Shown here: in pieces, positions 13,655-21,674 of the stretch
Position numbering within the stretch: position 1 is the stretch's first letter
Layout of the letters: each line of letters opens with the position of its first letter
NCBI GenBank assembly: GCA_013288455.1
Contig: JABDBU010000005.1
Location: 1 to 28,173, forward strand
DNA: 28,173 nucleotides
Reading direction: 5' to 3'
DNA from: Gammaproteobacteria bacterium
Lineage (GTDB): Bacteria > Pseudomonadota > Gammaproteobacteria > Diplorickettsiales > Diplorickettsiaceae
Position numbers and translations under genes: made by a program
Notes under the pieces: generated by a model
Told to the model about the DNA's origin: nothing
Seen by the model: the letters and a program-made list of their open reading frames with translations, nothing else
The model's database searches: none

Positions 13655-16132
13655 ATGACAGAAAAGATCGAGGATAAAGTGACAGACAAGGTGTTTCCCA
13701 AGAAAAATGAAAAAGTGGCTGCTGTCGATCCCATTACCAGTAGTCCAAAAAAATTGATTACGTTGACCCGCACGCGTAAAAGTAACAGTTTACTTCGAGT
13801 TAAGGATGTCTCAGGCAGAGCTAAGACTATTAATGTTCAGGTACGAAAAAAGAAAACCTACGTGAAGAGTAACGAGGGTTTAATAGATGAAGAAGTAAAT
13901 CACGCCAAGGAGGCAAAGGAAGCAGAAGAAAGGGAATTGGCGGCGATGCAAGAAAAAATGGAGCCAGCAGGGAAAGAGATGCAGAAGCTCGTATTAGGTG
14001 AAGAAGAAGCGTCCGCACAAACATCTGCTGGTTCTACACAACCTGTATCTATTACTGATGGCACTGTGAAGCAAGAGTATCCCGTAGTGCATCCTCCGCA
14101 TGGAGCGGAGGATGCTGCTTCTAAAGCGTACAAAAAGCCTAAATTTACTGAAAAAGCAACCATAGTGTTGGCGGTGAATAAAGAAAAGGCAGAACGAGAG
14201 AAAAAACACAAAGCTCGTGGTTTAAAAGAAAAAGAAATGGCCAAGTATCGGCATAAAAGCATCTATTTGTTAGGAGAGGAAACAGATGAAGAGTTTCGTT
14301 ATCGAAAAAAGGTCAACAGACAAAAAAGAGCGGATCAATTTTTACAGCAGCAATTTGAAAAGCCCACGGCAGCAGTAAAATATGAGGTAAGCATTCCGGA
14401 GACAGTTACTGTTACTGAGCTAGCGCAAAAGATGTCAGTAAAAGCTGCCGAAGTCATCAAATCCTTAATGAAACTAGGAATCACGGCTACTATTAATCAA
14501 CCGATTGAGCAGGATACTGCCACTATTGTCGTTGAAGAAATGGGCCATATCGCCACACCTATTCGTGCTAATGCATTGGAAGAAGGGTTGGCTCATAGCG
14601 CACAACAGAAAATGGGTCAATTGCAGGCGCGCCATCCCGTCGCTACGATTATGGGTCACGCGCACCATGGAAAAACCTCTTTATTGGACTATATACGGCG
14701 TACGAAAGTGACGCAGGGTGAAGCAGGAGGTATTACCCAGCACATTGGTGCTTATCATGTAGAAATACCCAAAGGGATCATTACTTTTTTAGATACGCCT
14801 GGTCATTCTGCTTTTACGGCTATGCGTGCGAGAGGTGCACAGGTAACAGATATCGTCGTACTAGTCGTTGCAGCGGACGATGGAGTCATGCCGCAGACTA
14901 TCGAAGCAATTCAGCATGCTAGAGCGGCCAATGCCCCTATTGTCGTTGCCATTAATAAAGTCGATAAACCGGAAGCGGATTTGGATAAAATAAAGAACGA
15001 ATTAGCGAAACAAGGTCTCGTTCCGGAAGAATGGGGTGGTGATACCATGGTGGTACCAGTTTCGGCAAAAACTGGAATGGGAATAGATGATTTGCTGGAT
15101 TCCTTATTGGTTCAGGCTGAAGTATTAGAACTTAGAGCACCTCAAGAAGGACCCGGACAAGGGATCGTTATCGAATCTCGCTTGGATAAAGGGAGAGGTC
15201 CTGTTGCAACCGTACTTGTGCAGCGCGGGAAAATTACAAAGGGGGATGTTTTGTTGGCGGGCGTTGCATATGGCCGAGTGCGTGCCTTATTAAACGAACG
15301 AGGTCATGCCGTAGAATCCGTGGGACCGTCTATGCCTGTTGAGATTTTGGGCCTATCGGCGACACCGATAGCGGGTGATGAAGCAGTTGTTGTTCCTGAT
15401 GAGCGTAAGGCGCGTGAAATTGCTCTGTTTCGTGAAGGTAAATTACGTGAAAATAAACTGGCTCGACAACGTACTGTTAAAGCAGAGGATATTTTAAGCC
15501 ATCTTGGTCGAGAAGAGGTCAGGACTCTCAGCATTATTCTCAAGACAGATGTGCAAGGTTCTGTGGAAGCTTTGCAAGACGCATTAAACCAGTTGTCTAC
15601 TTCAGAGGTAAGAGTAAAACTCATTTATTGCGGAGTGGGTGCTATTACTGAATCAGATGCTAATCTTGCGCTGGCTTCTCGTGCATTAATTCTAGGTTTT
15701 AATGTCAGAGCAGACGCGGCTGCTAAGCGCATTGTTGAGCGGGAAGGCTTGATGATGCACTATTACAGTATTATCTATGACTTAATTGACCGAGTGAAAG
15801 GCATCATGAATGGGTTGTTATCACCCGAAATCAAGGAAACTATTTTAGGATTAGCGGAAATTAGGGAGGTTTTTCGTTCTGCAAAATTGGGTGTTATTGC
15901 AGGCTGTAGAGTAACACAGGGCCTGGTGCGGCGTAACATGCCGATCCGTATATTACGTGACAATATCGTTATCCATGAAGCCGAGTTATATTCCTTGCGT
16001 CGTTTTAAAGAGGATGTAGCAGAGGTGCGAAACGGTATGGAGTGTGGCATAGGAATCAAAAATTTTGATGACATTCGGGTAGGGGATATAATAGAAGTGT
16101 TCGAGCGCACCACAATAGCAAGAAGCATCTAA
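13655..16132 (+). CDS. infB: Translation initiation factor IF-2
   Basis: IF2 is the GTPase that brings initiator fMet-tRNA to the 30S subunit and promotes subunit joining. The 825-residue product has a charged, repeat-poor N-terminal part (1-240), an IF2 N-domain (about 245-295), the GTPase domain (about 328-495) and domains II-IV. G motifs: G1 at 334-341, G3 DTPGH (380-384), G4 NKVD (434-437), G5 SAK (470-472). The C-terminal fMet-tRNA-binding region (RRFKEDVAEVRNGMECGIGI) is intact. Odd: G1 reads GHAHHGKT where translational GTPases have GHVDHGKT, so the P-loop Asp is His337. The stop overlaps the rbfA start (TAATG). Confidence 0.97.
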   Translation: MTEKIEDKVTDKVFPKKNEKVAAVDPITSSPKKLITLTRTRKSNSLLRVKDVSGRAKTINVQVRKKKTYVKSNEGLIDEEVNHAKEAKEAEERELAAMQEKMEPAGKEMQKLVLGEEEASAQTSAGSTQPVSITDGTVKQEYPVVHPPHGAEDAASKAYKKPKFTEKATIVLAVNKEKAEREKKHKARGLKEKEMAKYRHKSIYLLGEETDEEFRYRKKVNRQKRADQFLQQQFEKPTAAVKYEVSIPETVTVTELAQKMSVKAAEVIKSLMKLGITATINQPIEQDTATIVVEEMGHIATPIRANALEEGLAHSAQQKMGQLQARHPVATIMGHAHHGKTSLLDYIRRTKVTQGEAGGITQHIGAYHVEIPKGIITFLDTPGHSAFTAMRARGAQVTDIVVLVVAADDGVMPQTIEAIQHARAANAPIVVAINKVDKPEADLDKIKNELAKQGLVPEEWGGDTMVVPVSAKTGMGIDDLLDSLLVQAEVLELRAPQEGPGQGIVIESRLDKGRGPVATVLVQRGKITKGDVLLAGVAYGRVRALLNERGHAVESVGPSMPVEILGLSATPIAGDEAVVVPDERKAREIALFREGKLRENKLARQRTVKAEDILSHLGREEVRTLSIILKTDVQGSVEALQDALNQLSTSEVRVKLIYCGVGAITESDANLALASRALILGFNVRADAAAKRIVEREGLMMHYYSIIYDLIDRVKGIMNGLLSPEIKETILGLAEIREVFRSAKLGVIAGCRVTQGLVRRNMPIRILRDNIVIHEAELYSLRRFKEDVAEVRNGMECGIGIKNFDDIRVGDIIEVFERTTIARSI

Positions 16133-16545
16133 TGCCAAAAGAATATAGCCGTGTTGCACGTGTTGCGGATGTCATTCAAAAAGAATTAACCATTGCTTTT
16201 CAGCGCGGAATCGCTGATCCGCGTTTGCGATTTGTTACTATTACCATGGTTAAGGTTTCTCGGAATTTAGCTAGTGCTAAAATTTTTTTTACTAAGCTTG
16301 AGCATACTGATTTGCAAGGCCAACGAATTACTGAACAACTGGTGATTAGCTTACTGAGAGGAGCGGCTTCTCGTTTACGTTATCTCTTGGCGAAGAGACT
16401 GAAGCTACGTACTGTTCCGGAACTACAGTTTTCTTATGATCATTCAGATACGCAGTGTCAACACTTATGCCGTTTGATCGATGGTGCTATTGAAAAAGAT
16501 AGATTGAAAAGTTCCGTTGATATGGCAGCTAATTTTACACAATAA
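16132..16545 (+). CDS. rbfA: 30S ribosome-binding factor A
   Basis: RbfA is a cold-inducible 30S maturation factor that binds near the 5' domain and helix 1 of 16S rRNA. The product has 137 residues (E. coli 133) with the KH-type core: YSRVARVADVIQKEL, IADPRLRFVTITMVKVSRNL and KLRTVPELQFSYD. Its ATG overlaps the infB stop by one base, so the two are translationally coupled. truB follows after nine bases, the standard arrangement. Confidence 0.95.
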   Translation: MPKEYSRVARVADVIQKELTIAFQRGIADPRLRFVTITMVKVSRNLASAKIFFTKLEHTDLQGQRITEQLVISLLRGAASRLRYLLAKRLKLRTVPELQFSYDHSDTQCQHLCRLIDGAIEKDRLKSSVDMAANFTQ

Positions 16546-16554
16546 TAACTTTTT

Positions 16555-17502
16555 ATGCGTGCTCTTCCGGTACAAAAAACAATAAAGCGTTTAGTGCATG
16601 GTGTTTTGCTGCTGGATAAACCTAAGGGTTTGACTTCGAATCAAGCTGTGCAAGCAGCTAAGCGTTTATTTGCAACAGATAAAGCGGGACATACCGGAAG
16701 CCTTGATCCATTAGCGACGGGGCTTTTACCGATATGTTTTGGAGAAGCTACCAAATTTTCACAATTCTTGCTAGAAGCGGATAAGGCGTATTGGGTGAGT
16801 GCTTGTCTAGGAAGGACGACAAAAACCGGTGATGCAGAGGGAGAAATTGTAGCAACTCGACCCGTACTTCCTTCCTGTTTTGATAATTTAGAATCTGTTT
16901 TATCAGGTTTTTGCGGTGTTATATCACAAATTCCACCTATGTTTTCTGCATTGAAATTTAAGGGTAGACCATTGTATGAATTGGCGCGTCGAGGTATTAC
17001 TGTGCAACGTCGTGCCAGAGAAGTGACCGTACATTCACTGCAATTACTGAATAAAACAGAGAATAGTATTGATGTAGCCATTCATTGTAGTAAAGGCACC
17101 TATATTCGTACATTAATCGAAGATATTGGTGAGGCCTTGGGATGCGGTGCCTACGTTCGAGGGTTGCGCCGACTAGGTGTCGCTAATTATGGCGAAGATG
17201 GAATGTTTAGCTTGGAAAAACTTCAAGCCTGCAATGAAAAAGAACGTGATCGCTGCTTGTTACCTTTAGACAGTTTATTACCATCCTTGCCCTTCTTGAA
17301 ACTGTCTCAGGCGGCAGCTTACTACCTTTTTCGAGGCCAGGCTATTCGGCTCCCCGATACACCTGAGAAAGGGTGGGTCCGTTTAGTCCACACGATCAAT
17401 GATCAATTTATAGGAGTGGGTGAAATACTGGCAGATGGTCGGGTAGCCCCACGTCGTTTGATCAAATTGCACTGTAATGACGACGGTACCTTTGCTCAAT
17501 AA
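16555..17502 (+). CDS. truB: tRNA pseudouridine(55) synthase
   Basis: TruB converts U55 to pseudouridine in the T-loop of tRNAs. The 315-residue product (E. coli 314) carries motif I with VLLLDKPKGLTSNQAV and the catalytic Asp51 in GHTGSLDPLATGLLP. Other family segments are IPPMFSALKFKGRPLYELAR and the SKGTYIRTLIEDIGEALG motif. It is the last recognisable gene of the nusA-infB-rbfA-truB cluster. In E. coli and many relatives rpsO and pnp follow; here they do not. Confidence 0.96.
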   Translation: MRALPVQKTIKRLVHGVLLLDKPKGLTSNQAVQAAKRLFATDKAGHTGSLDPLATGLLPICFGEATKFSQFLLEADKAYWVSACLGRTTKTGDAEGEIVATRPVLPSCFDNLESVLSGFCGVISQIPPMFSALKFKGRPLYELARRGITVQRRAREVTVHSLQLLNKTENSIDVAIHCSKGTYIRTLIEDIGEALGCGAYVRGLRRLGVANYGEDGMFSLEKLQACNEKERDRCLLPLDSLLPSLPFLKLSQAAAYYLFRGQAIRLPDTPEKGWVRLVHTINDQFIGVGEILADGRVAPRRLIKLHCNDDGTFAQ

Positions 17503-17559
17503 GAAAACAATGGCTACTTATACGTCCTATACACATAGCTCTATTTTACAACAATGCGG

Positions 17560-17568
17560 TGCTATAAT
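17560..17568 (+). promoter_or_regulatory. Candidate extended -10 promoter before the 51-residue gene
   Basis: TGCTATAAT is a perfect extended -10 element (TGnTATAAT), lying about 60 bases after the truB stop. No -35 box at proper spacing stands out. It would give the small downstream gene a leader of roughly 65 bases. Confidence 0.55.
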
Positions 17569-17642
17569 ATGGAAATTGCCAAGGTTTTTGCTAGGCTTAA
17601 GGGGAGCAATACGTATTATGCCTTTAATGAGGAGCGCATTTT

Positions 17643-17798
17643 ATGAACAGAGAAAACTTTCCACAAGACAAAAAGCAACAAAAGAACCCATTCCATGGCC
17701 AAGGTAACAAGCCTCAATGGAGTGGTAATAACCCTGGGCAAAATCCTGGACAAAATCCAAATAAACCAGAATGGCCCGGTCAAAAGGACAAACGCTAA
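17643..17798 (+). CDS. Small Asn/Gln/Pro/Gly-rich orphan protein
   Basis: This 51-residue ORF starts MNRENFPQDKKQQKNPFHG and ends EWPGQKDKR. It contains a short repeat (NPGQ NPGQ NP) and two Trp residues in similar settings (KPQWSG, KPEWPG). It is hydrophilic, mildly basic and very probably disordered; I do not recognise a family. Support for a real gene: a GAGGAG ribosome-binding site seven bases before the ATG, a strong extended -10 promoter upstream and an intrinsic terminator about 40 bases downstream. It stands where rpsO-pnp would be expected. Possible roles such as RNA or surface binding are guesses. Confidence 0.7.
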   Translation: MNRENFPQDKKQQKNPFHGQGNKPQWSGNNPGQNPGQNPNKPEWPGQKDKR

Positions 17799-17836
17799 GT
17801 CGAACCATAAATATAGAGGAAATTAGAAGGATAGAT

Positions 17837-17868
17837 GGGGATGTAAGAATGCATCCCCCTCTTTTTTT
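17837..17868 (+). terminator. Intrinsic terminator after the 51-residue gene
   Basis: GGGGATG (17837-17843) pairs with CATCCCC (17852-17858) around an eight-base loop, followed by CTC and seven T residues. The T-run reaches the last codons of efp on the other strand, so the hairpin may also help end efp transcription, although the minus side lacks a U-run. Confidence 0.85.
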
Positions 17869-18439
17869 AGGATACCTTTACCCGAGAAAGATATTCACCG
17901 GTCCGCGTATCTACCTTAACGTATTCACCAACTTGCACAAATAACGGCACCCGTACTATTGCACCCGTTTCTAACGTGGCAGGTTTGCCACCTCCACCAG
18001 AAGTGTCGCCTCGCACACCTGGATCTGTATCAACAACCTTTAGCATCACAAAATTAGGTGGGGCTACTGCTAATGGTGAACCGTTGAACACGGTTAATGT
18101 ACATATATCCTGTTCCTTGAGCCATTGTTTAGCTGCAGCAATGGCTAATGCATTAGCAGCATATTGTTCGAAAGTATCTGTCACCATAAAATGCCAGAGG
18201 TGGCCATCGTGATAAAGATATTGGGCCTCTACATCGAATACATCGGCGGCAGGTAAGCTATCACCTGATTTCAGGGTACGTTCGATAATTCGATTATTTT
18301 TTATGTTACGAAATTTAATGCGATTGAAAGCCTGACCCTTTCCTGGTTTGAAGTAATCGTTTGTTACAATGCTGCAAGGCTCACCGTCCAGCATGACCTT
18401 CACACCACTTTTTAATTCATTTGTACTGTAATGGCTCAT
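17867..18439 (-). CDS. efp: Elongation factor P
   Basis: EF-P enters the ribosomal E site and relieves stalling at polyproline stretches. The 190-residue product (E. coli 188) begins MSHYSTNELKSGVKVMLDGE. The modification loop reads FKPGKGQAF with K34, the lysine that EpmA beta-lysylates in E. coli; conservation of this loop suggests the same modification type. The C-terminal signature DTSGGGGKPATLETGA and KVDTRTGEYLSRVK are intact. It lies 23 bases downstream of orn on the same strand, so orn-efp is probably one transcript. No clear ribosome-binding site is visible. Confidence 0.96.
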   Translation of the reverse strand: MSHYSTNELKSGVKVMLDGEPCSIVTNDYFKPGKGQAFNRIKFRNIKNNRIIERTLKSGDSLPAADVFDVEAQYLYHDGHLWHFMVTDTFEQYAANALAIAAAKQWLKEQDICTLTVFNGSPLAVAPPNFVMLKVVDTDPGVRGDTSGGGGKPATLETGAIVRVPLFVQVGEYVKVDTRTGEYLSRVKVS

Positions 18440-18462
18440 TGGTATGCCAAATTTTTTGAAAC

Positions 18463-19038
18463 TTACGTGCTGTCATCAAGTCTAAAAAGATGTTCGCGAT
18501 AATACCGCAGTTCAGTAATAGAGTCTTTCACGTCCTCTAATGCCAAATGCTTTGATTTTTTTTTTAAGCCGTCGAGAATGCGGGGACTCCAACGGTAAGC
18601 CAGCTCTTTCAATGTGCTGACATCAAGGTTTCGATAATGAAAATATTGCTCTAAGATGGGCATACAGCGGGCTAAAAATCGACGATCCTGGCAGATACTG
18701 TTTCCACACATGGGTGATTTATTAGGAGGAACATAAGTCATTACAAATTCAAGTGTCTGTTTTTCTGCTTCCTTTTCTGAGATTTTACTTGTCCTAACAC
18801 GCTCAAGTAATCCTGAACCCTTGTGTTGTCGCTTGTTCCAGTCGTCCATTGCCGTCAAAATGTTTTCTGATTGAAAGATAGCGAGGACCGGGCCTTCTTT
18901 CACAATCTCAAGTTGTGAATCCGTAATAATCGTCGCAATTTCAATGATTCGATCTTGAGTAGTATCGAGTCCTGTCATTTCTAGATCGATCCAAATTAAA
19001 TGATCCGCTTTAGGCTTCATGCAATGGTTTGTAGTCAT
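18463..19038 (-). CDS. orn: Oligoribonuclease
   Basis: Orn is a 3'-5' exoribonuclease that removes dinucleotides left by RNA decay, including pGpG from cyclic-di-GMP breakdown. The 191-residue product is a DEDDh exonuclease: D18 and E20 in IWIDLEMTGLD, D118 in NSICQDRRFL, and H164 with D169 in KHLALEDVKDS. A small oddity is C116 where E. coli has Gly. Met7 (start at 19020) would give a length closer to E. coli Orn (181); neither start has a good ribosome-binding site. efp follows on the same strand. Confidence 0.95.
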   Translation of the reverse strand: MTTNHCMKPKADHLIWIDLEMTGLDTTQDRIIEIATIITDSQLEIVKEGPVLAIFQSENILTAMDDWNKRQHKGSGLLERVRTSKISEKEAEKQTLEFVMTYVPPNKSPMCGNSICQDRRFLARCMPILEQYFHYRNLDVSTLKELAYRWSPRILDGLKKKSKHLALEDVKDSITELRYYREHLFRLDDST

Positions 19039-19175
19039 TTTTTACCATGAAAAGCTCATTATATACTCATTGTATCTCAAGTTGCGAACTCATTTTTATA
19101 TACCTTCGTCTACATCTACACTATCATATGATATGTACTGTACATGGTAGGGCTGTTCCGTGTTAAAGAACCGAA

Positions 19176-19772
19176 ATGTTATTACTAATAATTTTTAGTT
19201 TACTGGCCTATTTGATAGGTTCTTTGTCGAGTGCAGTGATCGTGTGTCGGTGCGCAGGGCTGCCAGATCCGAGAACGCTGGGTTCTGGCAATCCTGGCGC
19301 AAGTAATGTACTCAGAATAGGAGGGAAAGGTTTAGCAGCTATTGTCTTGCTATGTGATGTGTTCAAAGGGTGGTTCCCAGTAATATTGGCGAATTATGTC
19401 GGAGTACCCGCAGGCTTCTTGGGTTGGGTGGCCTTGGGTGCTTTCTTAGGGCATCTGTTTCCTATTTTTTTTAAATTTCGAGGTGGTAAGGGCGTTGCAA
19501 CCGCTTTAGGTGGGCTGTTTGCTGTGGCGTGGTCTGCTGGCGTACTGATGTTACTGATTTGGTTGCTGATATTATTTTTGTTTCGCTATATCTCGTTAGC
19601 ATCTATCATTGCAGCGGTGGTGAGTTTTTTTTATGTATCGTATTGTCTAGTTTTTTCTGTTGGCGCACCTATTTTGTTGATGAATGTATTACTGGTCATT
19701 CGTCACCACGCTAATGTACGCCGTTTATTAAAAGGCGTAGAGGTAAAATTAGGTAAACACACAATTTGCTAA
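19176..19772 (+). CDS. plsY: Acyl-phosphate glycerol-3-phosphate acyltransferase
   Basis: PlsY is an inner-membrane enzyme that moves the acyl group from acyl phosphate to glycerol-3-phosphate, the first step of phospholipid synthesis. The 198-residue product has five or more hydrophobic segments and the three family motifs: GSLSSAVIV with the following LGSGNPGASNVLR, GHLFPIFFKFRGGKGVAT, and the C-terminal VLLVIRHHANVRRLLKG. The 137-base gap to orn holds the divergent promoters. Its stop overlaps the convergent tsaD stop by four bases. Confidence 0.95.
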   Translation: MLLLIIFSLLAYLIGSLSSAVIVCRCAGLPDPRTLGSGNPGASNVLRIGGKGLAAIVLLCDVFKGWFPVILANYVGVPAGFLGWVALGAFLGHLFPIFFKFRGGKGVATALGGLFAVAWSAGVLMLLIWLLILFLFRYISLASIIAAVVSFFYVSYCLVFSVGAPILLMNVLLVIRHHANVRRLLKGVEVKLGKHTIC

Positions 19773-20857
19773 CTGAGTTTGTCTAAGGATAAACGCGTGA
19801 TGGTATTGATAGTGAGATCGTCTCGTTGTCCTTGCTGCAAACGACGACAACCCAGATAGGCAATCATAGCTCCATTGTCAGTACAGAACTCATGGCGTGG
19901 GTAGTACAGTTCCACGATCATATTGTTTGCCATATCGTTCAGCTGTTTTCGCAAAGCAAGATTGGCTGCTACTCCTCCAGCGACGACTAAGCGCCTTAAT
20001 CCAGTTTGTACCATGGCAGATTGTGCCCTTTTTACCAAGACATCTACTACAGCTGCTTGAAATTCATAAGCGATGTCTGCTTTGACTTGCGCATTGTGAT
20101 CAACTGTCTGGAGTGTGCTGCTAATAGATGTCTTTAGACCACTAAAACTGAAATTCAAGCCAGGTTTGTCCAGCATAGGGCGCGGAAAACGGAAACGTCC
20201 AGCTTGACCTTTTTTAGCTAATGTAGCGATAGCTGGTCCTCCAGGGTAGGACAGGCCAAGCAATTTTGCTGTTTTATCAAAAGCTTCACCCGCTGCATCG
20301 TCCACACTTTCTCCCAAAATTTCATAATCTCCTAGGCACTCAACCCGCACCAACAAAGTATGTCCACCAGAGGCTAACAATGCAATGAAGGGGAATTGGG
20401 GTTTATTGTTCTCTAGCATTGCTGCCAACAGATGTGCTTCCATGTGGTGTACGCCTAGTGTAGGAATAGATAGAGCCCACCCTAAACTACGTCCAAAAAC
20501 AGCTCCTACCAATAAGGCACCTGCTAATCCTGGTCCTGCGCAATAGGCAATACCGTCAATAGCAGAGATTTTGAGATGTGCTTTTTTCAAAGTTTCCTTG
20601 AGTAGAGGTAATATTTTAAGAATATGATCGCGCGAAGCAAGTTCGGGTACTACACCACCGTACTGATTGTGTAAGTGGGTTTGACTATAAAGTGAATGGG
20701 CCAACAGTCCTTTTTCAGCATCATAGATGGCAATTCCAGTTTCATCGCAGGAAGTTTCGATACCTAGCACGCAGATTATAGGTTTATGGTGACAACTATC
20801 TTGTTTTGGGTCAGAACTTTGCATTTTTCTGTATTGCTGGTTAGAATCGTACCTCAT
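19769..20857 (-). CDS. tsaD: tRNA N6-threonylcarbamoyladenosine synthase subunit TsaD
   Basis: TsaD, with TsaB and TsaE, transfers the threonylcarbamoyl group to A37 of ANN-decoding tRNAs. The 362-residue frame holds the core ICVLGIETSCDETGIAIYD (28-46), the metal-binding HHMEAH (H138, H142), the LLASGGHTLLV loop and the C-terminal FCTDNGAMIAYLG with the metal Asp. The E. coli protein begins at the LGIETS core, so here there is an N-terminal extension of about 27 residues; Met12 (start at 20824) is an alternative. The first ATG (20855-20857) lies inside an inverted repeat and overlaps the rpsU promoter. Divergent tsaD and rpsU is the classical arrangement. Confidence 0.96.
   Translation of the reverse strand: MRYDSNQQYRKMQSSDPKQDSCHHKPIICVLGIETSCDETGIAIYDAEKGLLAHSLYSQTHLHNQYGGVVPELASRDHILKILPLLKETLKKAHLKISAIDGIAYCAGPGLAGALLVGAVFGRSLGWALSIPTLGVHHMEAHLLAAMLENNKPQFPFIALLASGGHTLLVRVECLGDYEILGESVDDAAGEAFDKTAKLLGLSYPGGPAIATLAKKGQAGRFRFPRPMLDKPGLNFSFSGLKTSISSTLQTVDHNAQVKADIAYEFQAAVVDVLVKRAQSAMVQTGLRRLVVAGGVAANLALRKQLNDMANNMIVELYYPRHEFCTDNGAMIAYLGCRRLQQGQRDDLTINTITRLSLDKLS
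20819..20847 (+). promoter_or_regulatory. Candidate sigma-70 promoter of rpsU-yqeY-dnaG
   Basis: TTGCAT (20819-20824), a 17-base spacer and TAGAAT (20842-20847) match the sigma-70 consensus at 4/6 and 5/6. It lies within the 5' end of tsaD on the other strand and would start transcription near 20854, about 32 bases before rpsU. Confidence 0.55.
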
Positions 20858-20863
20858 TCTAAC
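20840..20863. repeat. Perfect inverted repeat in the tsaD/rpsU divergent region
   Basis: GTTAGAAT (20840-20847) and ATTCTAAC (20856-20863) are exact inverted copies with an eight-base spacer. The element covers the -10 box and start site of the candidate rpsU promoter and the first ATG of tsaD. It could be an operator or an RNA hairpin. It does not match the LexA consensus found in the E. coli equivalent. Confidence 0.6.
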
Positions 20864-20885
20864 TTTAACTGAGGAAGTGTACTAC

Positions 20886-21116
20886 ATGCCGGGTGTGATA
20901 TTGAAACCGAGCGAAACACTAGAGTCAGCCATACGCCGTTATAAGCGTGTCTGTGAAAAAACACGCATTAACGCTGAAATACGCCGTCGAGAGTTTTTTG
21001 AAAAGCCGGCAGAAGAACGCAAGCGCCGTTTTGCTGCGGCTGTCAAGCGTTGCCGTAAGCGCTTAATGCGTGAAGGTTCTGTTTTTTTAGCCCAAAAAAA
21101 GAAGCGTAAGCACTAG
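20886..21116 (+). CDS. rpsU: 30S ribosomal protein S21
   Basis: S21 binds the 30S platform and helps base-pairing of mRNA with the anti-Shine-Dalgarno. The ATG at 20886 gives 76 residues (E. coli 71), with a GAGGAAG ribosome-binding site at 20871-20877; an in-frame GTG at 20877 would fall within that site. Conserved segments are ESAIRRYKRVCEKTRINAEI and RRREFFEKPAEERKR. The protein is strongly basic. It is the first gene of the macromolecular-synthesis cluster. Confidence 0.95.
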   Translation: MPGVILKPSETLESAIRRYKRVCEKTRINAEIRRREFFEKPAEERKRRFAAAVKRCRKRLMREGSVFLAQKKKRKH

Positions 21117-21128
21117 GCCAGCAGCATT

Positions 21129-21584
21129 ATGGAGTCCACTCTTAAACGGCGCCTGCAAGAAGATATGAAGCTTGCCCTTCGTGCGCAAGACAAGCCGCGA
21201 CTTAGCGTGATTCGTATGATATTGGCGGAAATTAAACAGGTTGAGGTCGATAGGCGTGTTGATCTAGAAAATGCAGACATTTATAAAATCCTGAATAAGA
21301 TGATCAAGCAAAGCGATGAGGCCGTTGCTCAGTATCGTCAAGCCGGGCGAGATGATTTAATGGAGAAAGAATGTCAGGCAGAGGTTGTTATTCGCGACTA
21401 TTTGCCAGCACCCCTCGAAGAAAAGGCGCTAGATGACTTAATTTCACAAGCGATAGAACGAGTAGGCGCTGCTTCCATCAAAGATATGGGCAAGGTGATA
21501 GCGGAACTAAGGCAGAGTCATCAAGGATTGGATATGGGTGGAATGGTTAGTACCAGAGTAAAAGAGCGATTATCCTCCCTTTAA
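21129..21584 (+). CDS. yqeY: GatB/YqeY domain protein
   Basis: The 151-residue product is a stand-alone YqeY protein: MESTLKRRLQEDMKLALRAQ, RLSVIRMILAEIKQVEVD, QYRQAGRDDLMEKE and the C-terminal DMGKVIAEL followed by GLDMGGMVS. The domain is the same as the tRNA-binding tail of GatB, and the free form is thought to act on tRNA or amidation, but its role is not established. Lying between rpsU and dnaG is common in proteobacteria. It follows rpsU by 12 bases. Confidence 0.93.
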   Translation: MESTLKRRLQEDMKLALRAQDKPRLSVIRMILAEIKQVEVDRRVDLENADIYKILNKMIKQSDEAVAQYRQAGRDDLMEKECQAEVVIRDYLPAPLEEKALDDLISQAIERVGAASIKDMGKVIAELRQSHQGLDMGGMVSTRVKERLSSL

Positions 21585-21630
21585 TGACACTTTTATAAGT
21601 TAGAAATTAGGAATTTTGCTTCAAGTTATA

Positions 21631-21653
21631 GAGGTACCCTGCATGGGTACTTC
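21631..21653 (+). other. Strong hairpin just before dnaG
   Basis: GAGGTACCC (21631-21639) pairs with GGGTACTTC (21645-21653) over a five-base loop (TGCAT): nine pairs, one of them G-T. No T-run follows, so it is not a standard terminator. It ends 21 bases before the dnaG ATG. In E. coli an internal terminator and processing signals lie in the equivalent place and keep primase levels low; a similar role here is inference. Confidence 0.6.
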
Positions 21654-21674
21654 TGACCGAGTTCAGTGTTGTCC

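Noticed and set aside
13830..14262. Minus-strand ORFs opposite the infB N-terminal region
   Set aside because: They are shadows produced by the Lys/Glu/Ala-rich coding strand, with no ribosome-binding sites or family features.
17477..17707. 76-codon plus-strand ORF overlapping the truB end
   Set aside because: It starts inside truB in another frame and overlaps the better-supported 51-codon gene that has its own ribosome-binding site and terminator.
20840..20863. LexA box at the rpsU/tsaD region
   Set aside because: The palindrome does not contain the CTGT...ACAG pattern.
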